A stretch of 64,000 nt of DNA from Streptomyces coeruleorubidus (GCF_008705135.1 NZ_CP023694.1:2852001-2916000), one strand, 5' to 3'. Numbered from the stretch's first letter, positions 1-9,417 are shown. Notes: generated from the sequence alone by a model not told the origin. A program made the numbers and translations.

Positions 1-3000
1 GGGACCACGCCCGAGCGTTTCCCCCTCACGGAGGCGGCGAACGGCCTCCCGGTGACGGTGACCGAGCGCACGACCCGGAGCGGATCGGTGCAGCGCGTCA
101 CCGAGAACGCCGTCCACCACTTCCTCCTCCCCGCGAAGGAGTGGGGCGCGGTCGCGGCCGAGAAGGAGGCGAAGGCGCTCTCCCCGGAGGCGGCGCGCAC
201 GCTGGGCAACTGGCGCAAGATGATCACGCGCACGCCAACCGCCAAGCAGTCGGAACGCCTTCAGGCCCTGGCCCGACGGGTCGAGTTCCTGTGGGAGCTG
301 GTCGTACGGCGCCTGGAGATCTCCGAGCGGGACATTTCACGCCGGATCGACGTGTGGGGCACGGAGGACGGCTGGCTGCGGTCACCGGAGGTCGCGGTGC
401 AGCGGGAGAAGGTCGTCGCCGACCTGACGGCGCCGAACACTCCGTACTGGCGGCTGAAGACGCTGATGGACGCGTGGTGCGCGTTGTGGTTCTGGCCGGT
501 GCAGGAGGCTGGGCTGCTGGACGGAACGGCGGCGGTGTACCAGCGGGGGGCTGAGGAGCTTCCTTCGGGCGCTGTGGCGCAGGGTCTGCGGGCGGCGGAC
601 GAGTCTGGCGTGCTGATGTCCTGGGAGACGACCGACCTCTTCGGCGAAGTGACGGGGGCCGGTGAGCTGACGGCGGCCTCGGTGGAGCGACGGCGTACGG
701 GGCGCCGCAAGGAGGCCATCGGGGGTGCGCGCAAGCGGGCGGTGGTTCCGCTGGCGGGGCTGGACGACTGGCTGGAGTTCGCCGAGGCGTTGATCGGCAC
801 GGAGGATGTGCCAGCGGACTCGCTGGTGGCGGAGTTCGGGTCGCTGGCGGAACTGGAGCCGTATGAGGATGCGTTGCCGGACCTGATGGGGATGGAGCAT
901 TTCCAGCAGTTGGAGCTGCGGTTCCCTTGGGCGTCGGTGGCGGGGGATGTGGCCAAGGCTCAGGGATTCTTCCACTGGGAGCTGGACTTTGCGCACGTGT
1001 TTGCTGCGGGTGGCTATGACTTGCAAGTGGGGAATCCACCGTGGGTGCGGCCTACATGGCAAGAGGATTCCGTGCTCGCAGAAACCGACCCTTGGTTCAT
1101 GCTAACCGATAAAGCGAGTACATCGGATCGCAATTCGAGGAAGAGTGAGGCCCTCGAAGACCGCGAAGCGAACTTCTTCTTCCTAAATGAACTGACTCAA
1201 ACCACCGGAACAGTCGACATTCTCGCCAACGCAGCCACTTACCCCTTGCTTACCGGGACCCAGCCCGATCTCTATCGAGCTTTCATGTGCCGCGTATGGG
1301 ATAATACGAACTCCAAAGGTTCAGCCGGGCTAATCCATCCAGATACACATTTCGGTGGCATCCGAGAGGGAAAACTAAGGCGTGCTTGCTACAGCAGACT
1401 TCGCACCCATATTCACTTTTCGAATCTCACAGCCCTCTTCCCTGAGATTCGAGTAACGAGACAATATGGGGTACATATCTATGGAAATCCACACACTCCC
1501 TCATTCACACACGCCAGCTGGATTTTTGACACTTCTTCACTACTCAACTCCTTCAAGCATGACGGAAGCGGCCCTCCACCCGGTATGAGACACCGCGGAA
1601 AGTGGGACACTCGCGCACACAAAGACCGCCTTATCCACGTCGACTTGAAGCAGCTGGCGACATGGCAGAGGCTACTTAATGCCGAGAGCTCAGACGTAAC
1701 TGAGACTCCCCTCCTTTACCCGATCTCCCGTACGGAGCAAGGAGCTATAGATCGTCTTTCGCAGGCCCTGAGGCTGATTTCACATAAACCGCACATCTCG
1801 TCCGGATATCACGAATCAGGAGCCAAGGAGGCAGGCTTCATAAAGCGCGGCTTTGCAACCAATCTTGCTTGGCAGGACGTAATTCTGCGAGGGCCGCACT
1901 TCTCTGTTGCGACCCCTTTCTCGAAGCAGGCTCCCGACATGGGAAGATCGGGAGAGTTCCTCAACTTGAACCAGCTTCCCACCTCAGCTACTCCCGCCAC
2001 GGACTATCAGCGCGCATGTTCCGCAAGTGAGTACCAGGGCGCCCAAGACCTCTGGGATGGACAGCCCTACACAAATTTCTTCCGACTCGCCTGGCGACGT
2101 ATGATCCCCTTCGATACGGAGCGCAGTCTATTTTCCGCACTCATTCCCCCAGGTCCTACGCACGTGCACACTGTCCACTCAATGGCGCTACCCTCTAACC
2201 AACTCACAGCATTGAATGCAGGGTTCTGGGCGTCTCTCCCTCTCGACTACCTACTTCGCATCACCGGCCGCGCAGATCTGCAAGGCGGTGAGGCAAATAA
2301 AATGCCTGCACCAACTTGCACACACCCCCTAGCTAACCCTGTTCTCTTGCGGTCTCTTCGCCTAAATTGCCTGACCGATGCGTATGCTCCTCTATGGCAA
2401 GAGTTGTTTCATGCCACCTGGCCTGGATACGAAGAGTGGGCTTACAAATGGCCCTGCTTGACACCACTTGCCGGGACCCTGACAGCTGTCTGGAATCACA
2501 GGACGCCCCTCCGTTCCGAATACGAGCGGCGAGCAGCACTCGTAGAGTTGGATGCGCTAGTCTCTGTCTGGCTCGGCATTACCGCCGACCAGCTTGTGGC
2601 CATCTACAAGTCGCGCTACCCCGTTTTGCGCGACTACGAAGCCGAGATGTATTTCGACGCCAAGGGCCGGAAGATCGCACGCAACCACAACACCTACGGT
2701 CACAACCAAACTAAGGAGGCCTATCCCGCCCTCCTCGCCTACCTTCAATCCCCCGAAACCGCCCCCCTCCCGATGGATACGAGCCCCCCTTCTACAAGGC
2801 CGACCGTGAGGCCGAGATGCGAGGTGCTCACGCGAACTTCCAGGCGCGGCTGGATGCCGAGATTGCGGCAGGGCGGTGGACTCCGCCCGAGCCTGTGGAC
2901 AGTGGGCTCCGCGTCCAGGCGGCGCGTGAGGTGCCAGTGGATGGCTGACCCTCAGCGGCGTGTGCCGACGCCACAACTGATTCCGTTCCAAGCCTCCCGA

Positions 3001-3003
3001 TAG
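1..3003 (+). CDS. N6-adenine DNA methyltransferase (Eco57I-like), 5'-partial, frameshifted near the 3' end
   Basis: The frame is open from base 1, and the first GTG (base 52) sits inside coherent sequence, so the gene starts outside the window. The catalytic NPPW motif of N6-adenine methyltransferases lies at 1033-1044; motif I (SAM binding) must be upstream. The part after NPPW would hold the target-recognition region. Near 2762-2767 there is a run of six C. One more C would switch the frame to a sensible acidic/basic tail (GYEPPFYKADREAE...) ending at TGA 2946-2948, while the unshifted frame runs into an Arg/Pro/Ser-rich tail to 3003. I infer a 1-bp deletion, real or from sequencing. GC drops to about 50% from roughly 1060 to 2740, unlike both ends. 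Ten bases after the stop begins an ATPase gene. The role is probably modification or restriction-modification against phage; BREX PglX or DISARM DrmMI cannot be claimed without their partners. Confidence 0.75.
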   Translation, partial: GTTPERFPLTEAANGLPVTVTERTTRSGSVQRVTENAVHHFLLPAKEWGAVAAEKEAKALSPEAARTLGNWRKMITRTPTAKQSERLQALARRVEFLWELVVRRLEISERDISRRIDVWGTEDGWLRSPEVAVQREKVVADLTAPNTPYWRLKTLMDAWCALWFWPVQEAGLLDGTAAVYQRGAEELPSGAVAQGLRAADESGVLMSWETTDLFGEVTGAGELTAASVERRRTGRRKEAIGGARKRAVVPLAGLDDWLEFAEALIGTEDVPADSLVAEFGSLAELEPYEDALPDLMGMEHFQQLELRFPWASVAGDVAKAQGFFHWELDFAHVFAAGGYDLQVGNPPWVRPTWQEDSVLAETDPWFMLTDKASTSDRNSRKSEALEDREANFFFLNELTQTTGTVDILANAATYPLLTGTQPDLYRAFMCRVWDNTNSKGSAGLIHPDTHFGGIREGKLRRACYSRLRTHIHFSNLTALFPEIRVTRQYGVHIYGNPHTPSFTHASWIFDTSSLLNSFKHDGSGPPPGMRHRGKWDTRAHKDRLIHVDLKQLATWQRLLNAESSDVTETPLLYPISRTEQGAIDRLSQALRLISHKPHISSGYHESGAKEAGFIKRGFATNLAWQDVILRGPHFSVATPFSKQAPDMGRSGEFLNLNQLPTSATPATDYQRACSASEYQGAQDLWDGQPYTNFFRLAWRRMIPFDTERSLFSALIPPGPTHVHTVHSMALPSNQLTALNAGFWASLPLDYLLRITGRADLQGGEANKMPAPTCTHPLANPVLLRSLRLNCLTDAYAPLWQELFHATWPGYEEWAYKWPCLTPLAGTLTAVWNHRTPLRSEYERRAALVELDALVSVWLGITADQLVAIYKSRYPVLRDYEAEMYFDAKGRKIARNHNTYGHNQTKEAYPALLAYLQSPETAPLPMDTSPPSTRPTVRPRCEVLTRTSRRGWMPRLRQGGGLRPSLWTVGSASRRRVRCQWMADPQRRVPTPQLIPFQASR

Positions 3004-3012
3004 GTTCCGTCC

Positions 3013-4245
3013 ATGCCAGGACAGTTGCTCGAACTACACGTGGAGAACTTCCGCAGTCTGCGGGATGTGACGATCCCGTTAGGTCCGCTGACGGTTCTCG
3101 TCGGTGCGAACGGTGTCGGCAAGTCGAATGTCCTCAAGGTCTTCGACCTGCTCGCCGACATCATCCGAACCGACCTCGAACCCGCCCTCGAAACCCGCGG
3201 CGGGTTCGACGAAGTCGCGTTCTGGGGCGGGCCCAAGCCACCATCGACGCTACGGGTTCGACTCAAGGGGACCTGGACGATCCACTCCAGTGCTAACGCT
3301 CCCGACGAGTACGACCTCAAGGTCCGGCGCTACTCGGCCCCCAGCAACAGGGACCACGGCCGCTACCGGCTCACCCGCAGTGAGAGCTTCCAGTTCAAGC
3401 GGACCAAGGGACGCGGCCGTCGCATCACCGTGTCGGGAGCGCGGGCCACAGTCGTCGATACGCGGCCCAGTACCAAGCTTGAGGACAGCAGCGAGTTCGG
3501 CATCCAGCGGCTCAGTAGCGGTCTGTCCACTCTGCCCCGCCTTGCAAGTGCCGAGGGCGGCACCGAGGTGGCGATGATGGCGGACCGGCTCTCGTCATTC
3601 CGTGTTTTCGACGTGGATGTGGACGCGGCGCGTCTGCCGTCTCGCCTCGATCACCGCTATTACGGCGACCTGTCGTCCAGTGCCGACAACCTTGCCGCTT
3701 TCCTGAACTTCCTCAACGAAGACTCCGCCCTCTGGGGACGACTCCTCGACGACGCTCGTTCCGTGCTTCCACAGCTCGAGGACATCCAGTTCGCGGCGGT
3801 CGGTGGTCGTGCCGCTCAAGTGGCTGTCCAACTGGTGGAACGCGGCCTGCGCCGGCCCACTCCTCTGGCCGACGCCTCCTACGGAACCGTGCGACTCCTC
3901 GGCCTCCTGGCTCTGCTCTACGATCCCGCGCCCCCTGCACTCACCTGTATCGAAGAGATCGACCACGGCCTGCACCCCCAGGCCCTGAACCTGATCGTCG
4001 ATCGACTGCGCGAGGCCAGTGCCCTCACGCAGTTCATCGTCGCCACGCACTCCCCCGCGCTCACCGACCGGCTTGAGCCCGAGGAGATCGTGATCTGTGA
4101 GCGCGACGACGAGGGCGCCTCGCTCATCCCTGCGATCACCACCGACGAGGTGCGTGCGATCGTCGAGGAGAGTGGCGACCTGCCGCTCGGCGAACTCTGG
4201 TTCTCCGGCGTCATCGGGGGCGACCTCACTGGCGACGAGCTGTGA
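3013..4245 (+). CDS. AAA/OLD-type ABC ATPase (AAA_21-like)
   Basis: This 410-residue protein has the layout of SMC/OLD-like ATPases encoded beside restriction and abortive-infection genes. The N-terminal strand LELHVENFRSLRDV is typical of the family. Walker A GANGVGKS is at residues 31-38, Walker B TCIEEIDHGLHP near 311-322, and the H-loop ATHSPAL near 343. The middle (about 90-230) is the variable insertion. No TOPRIM domain follows, so the nuclease function, if any, is probably supplied by the next gene, whose GTG overlaps this stop (GTGA). The ATG at 3013 lies ten bases after the methyltransferase frame, which suggests one transcript. Exact family (AAA_15, AAA_21) is not certain from eye. 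Confidence 0.85.
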   Translation: MPGQLLELHVENFRSLRDVTIPLGPLTVLVGANGVGKSNVLKVFDLLADIIRTDLEPALETRGGFDEVAFWGGPKPPSTLRVRLKGTWTIHSSANAPDEYDLKVRRYSAPSNRDHGRYRLTRSESFQFKRTKGRGRRITVSGARATVVDTRPSTKLEDSSEFGIQRLSSGLSTLPRLASAEGGTEVAMMADRLSSFRVFDVDVDAARLPSRLDHRYYGDLSSSADNLAAFLNFLNEDSALWGRLLDDARSVLPQLEDIQFAAVGGRAAQVAVQLVERGLRRPTPLADASYGTVRLLGLLALLYDPAPPALTCIEEIDHGLHPQALNLIVDRLREASALTQFIVATHSPALTDRLEPEEIVICERDDEGASLIPAITTDEVRAIVEESGDLPLGELWFSGVIGGDLTGDEL

Positions 4246-4922
4246 CGGCCAGGAACAGACGGCCGCAGGAGCGCGGCGTCATCGTGCTTGCCGGCGAGGA
4301 CTCCAACGACTGCCGGATCGTCGCCGAGATCATCAAGCAGCACCACCCGGACCTCAGCAACGCCCGGCTCGTCGAGATCAGCGACAAGACCCGGCTCAAG
4401 ACGGCCACCGGTCCCGAACTCGCCGCCCGCATCCGCACGATCATCGGCAAGGCGAAGGGTCGCGCTCTCCGGGCGAAGGGCCCGCTGGTCGGCCTGGTGA
4501 TCCACGAGGACCTGGACGGCTACACGGACGCCGATTACGCCCGTATCCGTGCGAACGTCGCCAGGGCCCTGTCACGTGAGAGTCCCTGCAACTCGGCGTT
4601 GGCGCTTGCGGCTTGGGAATCGGAAGCTTGGCTCTTACTCTTCCCGGACGCCTTCCCGGCCGTCCGACCCAGCTGGAAGGTTCCCGCCCAGCTCCGAGGC
4701 CGCGACACCGGAACCCTCATGAGCCCCAAGGAAGAGCTCAAGCGCAGGCTTGGTTCCCCTGCCTTCCGGGAGAGTGACGGGCCCAAGGTCGCCGAGCAGG
4801 CCCAGTCGCTTGGCCTACTGGCCTCGGGCCCGACCGGTACCAACCGCTCCTACAAGGACTTCGTCCACGAACTCGGCCAGTGGTCCGCAGCCTCCGTCCC
4901 GAGTCCCCGCCGCCGCAGATGA
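4242..4922 (+). CDS. DUF4276/TOPRIM-like partner of the upstream ATPase
   Basis: The 226-residue product begins with VIVLAGEDSNDCRIV, a hydrophobic strand followed by an acidic loop as in TOPRIM/RloB-like folds. It contains HEDLDGY near residue 90 and ESEAWLLLFPDAF near 125; the latter resembles the GESEAWL signature of DUF4276-type proteins. Its GTG start overlaps the ATPase stop by four bases, so the two are translationally coupled. Small TOPRIM-like proteins next to OLD-like ATPases form two-gene defence modules (for example PARIS, whose second gene is DUF4435). I infer that this one is the effector or sensor half of a similar pair. The Arg-rich tail (SPRRRR) may be natural or reflect erosion. 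Family assignment is tentative. Confidence 0.6.
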   Translation: MTARNRRPQERGVIVLAGEDSNDCRIVAEIIKQHHPDLSNARLVEISDKTRLKTATGPELAARIRTIIGKAKGRALRAKGPLVGLVIHEDLDGYTDADYARIRANVARALSRESPCNSALALAAWESEAWLLLFPDAFPAVRPSWKVPAQLRGRDTGTLMSPKEELKRRLGSPAFRESDGPKVAEQAQSLGLLASGPTGTNRSYKDFVHELGQWSAASVPSPRRRR

Positions 4923-4947
4923 GCGGTTCACGGCTTAGTCATGCAGC

Positions 4948-5148
4948 TCAGCTCGTGTACCCGACGAACATCGCCCAGGCATCCTTGCCAACAGTCAGTC
5001 CAGGGCGGGCAGTGTCCTTGGAGTCCCGCACATGGATCGTTTGCGGGGAGGCGGCCACCTCGACGCAATCACCGCCCTCAGCCCCGCTGTAACTGCTCTT
5101 GAACCAGGTCAGGGACGAGTCCGCCGTGTTCTTGGTTCGGGGCGTCAT
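4948..5148 (-). CDS. DUF397 domain protein
   Basis: A 66-residue protein with the DUF397 signature: LTWFKSSYSGAEGGDCVEVA, then VRDSKDT and a final AWAMFV strand. DUF397 proteins are encoded in many copies in Streptomyces, nearly always right behind an XRE-family regulator as here. The BldB-related pairs act as regulator and small antagonist or co-regulator. The ATG overlaps the stop of the upstream XRE gene (ATGA), so they are translationally coupled. Function of this particular pair is not known. Confidence 0.9.
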   Translation of the reverse strand: MTPRTKNTADSSLTWFKSSYSGAEGGDCVEVAASPQTIHVRDSKDTARPGLTVGKDAWAMFVGYTS

Positions 5149-6029
5149 GGTTCTCCCAACAACTTCTCGATGTAGGACAACGACTCACGGGGAGCGAGTG
5201 CTTGCGCTCGGATAATCCCATAGCGCGCCGACAGCACGCGCACCTCTTCTCGGTCGGTGACCAGCGTGCTTCGTCCTTGGGTCTCCAAATAGCCCACCTG
5301 CTCCCCGCCCTTCCGCATGTAGAGCGTGAAGCCTCCGTCAACGCCTGCATTGTCCTCTCGGTCCAACGGCATGATCTGGACCTCGACGTTGCGCTGCTGA
5401 CCGATGAGAAGGATCTGCTCCAGCTGTCCCCGCTTGACATCTGGACCGCCGAGTCCGCGCAATAGCACGGATTCTTCCATCACGAAGCTGAACAGCGGCC
5501 TGTCGACTCTCGCGAAGACCTCTTGTCGTGCCAGCCGAGCTGCCACTCGCTGCTCGATGATCTCTTCAGTCAGGAGCGGCCTCCGCATCCGCAGTAGGGC
5601 TCGCGTGTACTCCTCGGTCTGCAAGAGCCCTTTGACGACGTGCGTGTCGTAAGCGTGCAGCTCAACCGCCTCCGCCTCCAACCGAGCCGCATCCCGAAAG
5701 AACGCCGGGTACTGCGCCCGCGCGACCTCCTCCTTCATCTCCTTCAAGACCCCGCCCGCGTCCAGCACCTCGTCCGCCACGTCGATGAACCGAGGCGGCG
5801 GTACCCTCCTCCCCTGCTCGAACGCCGCGATCGTGGACGCCGAGTACCCGGTACGCGACCCGAACTCGGCGCGCTCCAGCCCCGCCCGCAGCCGGAACCG
5901 TTTCAGCTGCCGTCCGAAGACTCGGAGGATGCCCGACCCCGGTTCTGGCGACGCCGAAGCCTCCGTCTCGCCGTCCGAGTCCATGCCCGCAGCCCCGGTT
6001 CCGTCCGGCTCCCGTGCCAGTTCACTCAC
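5145..6029 (-). CDS. XRE-family helix-turn-helix regulator with DUF5753
   Basis: An N-terminal helix-turn-helix (FGRQLKRFRLRAGL then EFGSRTGYSASTIAAFEQG) is followed by a long C-terminal DUF5753 domain (from about PAFFRDAARLEAEAVELHAYD to the end), which senses or binds its partner. I chose GTG 6029 because a strong GGAGGTGAG lies six bases upstream; GTG 6047 and the internal ATG 5984 are alternatives. It precedes and overlaps a DUF397 gene, the normal pairing in actinomycetes. Likely a cytoplasmic transcription factor that controls its own operon. Confidence 0.9.
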   Translation of the reverse strand: MSELAREPDGTGAAGMDSDGETEASASPEPGSGILRVFGRQLKRFRLRAGLERAEFGSRTGYSASTIAAFEQGRRVPPPRFIDVADEVLDAGGVLKEMKEEVARAQYPAFFRDAARLEAEAVELHAYDTHVVKGLLQTEEYTRALLRMRRPLLTEEIIEQRVAARLARQEVFARVDRPLFSFVMEESVLLRGLGGPDVKRGQLEQILLIGQQRNVEVQIMPLDREDNAGVDGGFTLYMRKGGEQVGYLETQGRSTLVTDREEVRVLSARYGIIRAQALAPRESLSYIEKLLGEP

Positions 6030-6144
6030 CCGCCCGCTCACCTCCACCGCCCGTACCGACCGACGCCCACGCTAGGAAGCACACGCTCACCACACCGCCG
6101 AACCTCGAAAGTTCACCCGCACAAGTACTCCCGCCGATACCGGC

Positions 6145-7150
6145 TCAGGCGGCCGAGTGGACCGGTTCGGCCTTGTGGCGGCCACGGCGCTCCCTGCAAG
6201 CCCGGCAGAGCGCGCGCGGATCCTGTGAGCGGAACGCGCGTTCACAGCCGTCGCAGGTGACCAGCGGTACCGGTCGCGATGGAGACGTCACCGTAGCCGT
6301 ACGGGCAGGCCCTGGCGGCAACGGCGGTGGAAGAAGGGTGGTCAGGCGGTATTCGAGGAAGCTCGCCGGGTGGCGGATGGGGTCAGCCTCGGACGGGAGA
6401 CCCGCAGTGAGCATGCGGACGATCTGGTCCGGCGTCGCGGCACGAGCGAGCCAGGCCTCGACAGCGGGCGCGAGCCGCTGAACGTCCCGTTCGGACAGCA
6501 AGAGCCGGGCGTCGGCGAGACGCAGACGCGCGAGCAGGTCGGCCGCCGGCCCGTCGGGCACCGTAACAGGTCCGGGGGCAGCACGCTTCGTACGTACGGA
6601 AGTCGACGGCGAGTCAGGCCGCGGACCCTTCGCCTCGCCCTGAACAGCCACCGGGCCCCGGAGCAGGACGAGGCTCGGGCTCATCCCCTGCGGCAGGGGA
6701 CGGGACAGGGACGGCAGCCTCCAACCCGCTGCTCAGCACCGAGGCTCGTACGACCACCCCCGGATGATCGAGAAAGAACGTACGCGTGGCGATACGACCA
6801 CCCCCGAGCGGCACCCGGCGGCGAACGAGATACCCGGCATCCTCCAGGTCCCGCAACGCCCTGCCGATCGTCACCTCGCCCTCCGGGAAGCGCAGGGCCA
6901 ACGCCTTGATGGTGACCGAGGCCCCATCCGGCAGGGACTGGATGTGGACGCCGATACCGATCGCCGTGGCGGAGAGGCGGGGGTGCTGGGCGAGGTGGTT
7001 GCCGACGACGGTGTAGCGCTCGGTGTGGCGGTGCCGTACGTGGAGGACTCCGGCGCGGGGCGCGTCCGGCGGGAGTTCCGGAGGCGCGGGCAACGAGTGC
7101 TCGGGCGACGGGTACGCGGGCACGGCCGCGTTAGACTGCGGGTCAGCCAT
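6145..7150 (-). pseudogene. Streptomyces HTH/Cys-tail protein, split by a frameshift
   Basis: Two overlapping minus-strand frames together make what I know as one family of about 300-340 residues in Streptomyces. The first (7150 down to 6614) has RHTERYTVVGNHLAQHPRLS, a winged-helix-like region (HIQSLPDGASVTIKALALRFPEG) and a Pro-rich linker. The second (entering near 6684, ending 6145) has LLSERDVQRLAPAVEAWL, a Pro-rich stretch and a C-terminal Cys motif CDGCERAFRS...CRACRE. The frames would join if one base were removed from the GGGG run (CCCC on the plus strand, 6656-6659). So either the gene is broken or there is a homopolymer error. ATG 7150 (MADPQSN) is the simplest start, though the frame is open to 7252. 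Function unknown; a DNA-binding role is inferred. Confidence 0.6.
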
Positions 7151-7510
7151 CGGGAAGCTCACATCTTCCTGGTTGGTCAGGCCCTCGCCGGGATTGCCGT
7201 CCTGCCGGGGGCCGTTCTCTGTCTGAGGTTGTGTGCGGCGACCGTACCCCACCCGCCCGACCCGCTGACGGTCCCATCACTCGAACGAGTGGCCCACCGA
7301 CTCGCGGACAGAAAAGGCGGGTTTGGCGGGGTTGGTAGTTTCCTCAAAGAACATCGCGCATGACCGAGTCGCGGGATCCCGCGCCCCGGTACCGAGCTGG
7401 GCGAATACCCCGTCACCGGTCCGCCTGCGCTCCATCGCCCCCGCAGGCGGCCCGGGTTGTGCGCGACTGGCCAAGACAATGTGTGAACCATCCCCAGGCG
7501 AAGCGGCAAA

Positions 7511-7538
7511 GTTCCGGTACGCACCCCTCCAGTAGCGT
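7511..7538 (+). promoter_or_regulatory. Candidate promoter for the 7583 operon
   Basis: TAGCGT at 7533-7538 fits the Streptomyces -10 pattern, and GTTCCG at 7511-7516 is a weak -35 with a 16-base spacer. It would give a leader of about 37 bases before the TTG start at 7583. The rest of the 430-base gap between 7151 and 7582 shows nothing I can name. Confidence 0.3.
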
Positions 7539-7582
7539 GATCGATTGACTGTTCGAGGTGACGTACTTGGAGGGGGAACAGG

Positions 7583-8032
7583 TTGTCTTTCGAAGAGGAA
7601 TGGGCCCAGTTGAAGGCCGACGCCCTGGCACGTCAGCAGACCGGCACGCGGATCAATCAGTTGCCGGCAGACAGCGGCGGCGGGGCCGTCGCCCCGACCA
7701 CCGGTTCCCTGGTCGCCAAGGCCGAGTCGATCAATGGCAACGCGAATCTGCTGATCGAGATCGCGGGCTTCCTCCATGAGGGTCGGCCTGATGACGAACT
7801 GACCACCATGGCCCGCGCACCCCGGGCGCCCGAGGACGTGGCCAAGCAGGTGGCACGGTTCGCGGGCTTCGCCGATGACCAGTACCTGGACGCGGTCGCC
7901 CTGTTCGCGGCGCTGTCCACTCGCCTCAGGACAACCGGCAGCGACTTCGTGAAGATCGACGACGACACGGCCCAACGCTTCCTGGACAACGTCCTGGAGT
8001 ACGGTCAGTACGTCGCCCCGGAGGCGCGATGA
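7583..8032 (+). CDS. Small acidic protein, first gene of an effector-like trio
   Basis: A 149-residue protein with a TTG start behind GGAGGGGGAA. It is mostly helical in appearance and has no signal peptide or membrane segment (MSFEEEWAQLKADALARQ..., then a region with LVAKAESINGNANLLIEIAGFL). I do not recognise a named domain. Length, helicity and position before a WXG-like/transglycosylase-like gene suggest a WXG100-like or chaperone-like partner for that product. It overlaps the next gene through ATGA, so both are probably made in fixed ratio. Confidence 0.75.
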   Translation: MSFEEEWAQLKADALARQQTGTRINQLPADSGGGAVAPTTGSLVAKAESINGNANLLIEIAGFLHEGRPDDELTTMARAPRAPEDVAKQVARFAGFADDQYLDAVALFAALSTRLRTTGSDFVKIDDDTAQRFLDNVLEYGQYVAPEAR

Positions 8033-9417
8033 GCAGCGGCATCAGTCACCGCAAGGACGTCGAGTTCCTGGAAGACTGCAACCCGCCCCTCGTCGAACGG
8101 AACGCGGACGAGTTCAAGCGCCTGCACGACATGCTCGTAGCGGTCGACCCATCCGCCGAGCGGGCCGAGAAGCACACACAGTGGAAGAGCGAGGGCAGCC
8201 AGCACTACGAAGCCCGGCTCACCGAAGGGCGCAAGCTCATCGCGCAGCTCGCAGAGGGTTACGACAAGGCCTCCAGCGCGCTACGCAGCTACGCGTTCGC
8301 GCTGGAGGTCGCCAAGGCGCACTACTCCAACGGCAAGGCGAACGAGCAGTCCCTCGCGGAACTGATCCACACCAAGGGCACGGCGATCACCCGCGACGCC
8401 CAGGAGGCGGAGCCGATGCGCCAGTGGGAGGACATGCGGGACACCACTGGTGTCATGGACTTCTTCGCCGAGCTGACCATGGATGTCGACGACATCCGCG
8501 ACGACGCGAACCGGCTGCACGATGCCGCCGGTGGGGACTTCCACCTGGCGAAGATCACGGAGCATGAGGCGCGGGAGATCTGCGTGCACGAGCTCAAGCA
8601 GGCCTATGACCTGCTGCCGGACTTCCGGATGGGTTTCATCCAACGTGTCGACGTCGTCTCGGCGATCGCGGAGCTGCGGCGAGAGGCGGCCGAGGCGAGC
8701 ACGAACCCGCTGACGCGGCTGCCCGGCAGCGGCCCCAAGCAGGACTACTCCCCCCTCGCCGGCGACGACATCGTCTCACCGACCCTGCGGGACATCCGCC
8801 TCCAGATCGCCAACCTGCCCGGCGCGGAGGACAGTTACTGGAGCCCACCGTCCACCTCACAGGACCGGGCCGATTGGATCGCTGCGAACAAGGAGATCAT
8901 CAAGGCAGCGGCACGGAATTCGGGGCTGCCGCCGGACATGGTTGCCGGTATCGCGTGGCAGGAGGTCGGCGGACAGCCCGGCATCCTGGACGACATGACC
9001 GACACCATCCGCGAACAGGCGGACTCTCCCTTGAGCCCGATCGCTCCTGAGAGCCTGCCGCGGCGACTCGGCGGTGACCCGGACAACACGTCCATGGGCC
9101 CCATCGCCATCCAGGTGCGACGTGGCGCCGAGGTTCTCGGTTACGACCCCGAGCACCTCACCGACCAGCAGCGCGGCACGGTGGAAACAGCCCTGCAGGA
9201 CCCCGCTCAGAACATCTTCATCGCCTCGGAGTACCTGGCCCAGCTCAAGGCGGAGAGCGAGTTCGCCAATGTGCCGGCCGAGGAGATGACACCAGCCCAG
9301 TACCAGGAACTCGCCGCGCGTTACAACGGCGGGCCGTACTGGGAGACCGACGACGCCCAGGACTACGGGCGTGGGTTCGCGAACAATCTGGACGAGGCAA
9401 GGAACGCACTGCGCTGA
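8029..9417 (+). CDS. Putative T7SS-type secreted protein with transglycosylase-like C-terminus
   Basis: The 462-residue product has a long helical N-terminal half (residues 1-210; YEARLTEGRKLIAQLAEGYD, then ALRSYAFALEVAKAHYS) like the N-terminal trafficking regions of T7SS-secreted polymorphic proteins. The C-terminal part (about 285-460) looks like a lytic transglycosylase/lysozyme-type fold: AARNSGLPPDMVAGIAWQEVGGQPG supplies a candidate catalytic Glu, and ARYNGGPYWE near 430 resembles the YNGG motif of SLT enzymes. No Sec signal is visible, which fits export by type VII secretion. It is coupled to both neighbours. Target would be peptidoglycan. Alternative: a phage-tail or conjugation muramidase. 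Confidence 0.65.
   Translation: MSSGISHRKDVEFLEDCNPPLVERNADEFKRLHDMLVAVDPSAERAEKHTQWKSEGSQHYEARLTEGRKLIAQLAEGYDKASSALRSYAFALEVAKAHYSNGKANEQSLAELIHTKGTAITRDAQEAEPMRQWEDMRDTTGVMDFFAELTMDVDDIRDDANRLHDAAGGDFHLAKITEHEAREICVHELKQAYDLLPDFRMGFIQRVDVVSAIAELRREAAEASTNPLTRLPGSGPKQDYSPLAGDDIVSPTLRDIRLQIANLPGAEDSYWSPPSTSQDRADWIAANKEIIKAAARNSGLPPDMVAGIAWQEVGGQPGILDDMTDTIREQADSPLSPIAPESLPRRLGGDPDNTSMGPIAIQVRRGAEVLGYDPEHLTDQQRGTVETALQDPAQNIFIASEYLAQLKAESEFANVPAEEMTPAQYQELAARYNGGPYWETDDAQDYGRGFANNLDEARNALR

Noticed and set aside
1..3003. BREX PglX or DISARM DrmMI assignment for the methyltransferase
   Set aside because: None of the defining partners (PglZ, BrxC; DrmA/B/C) lie next to it within the window.
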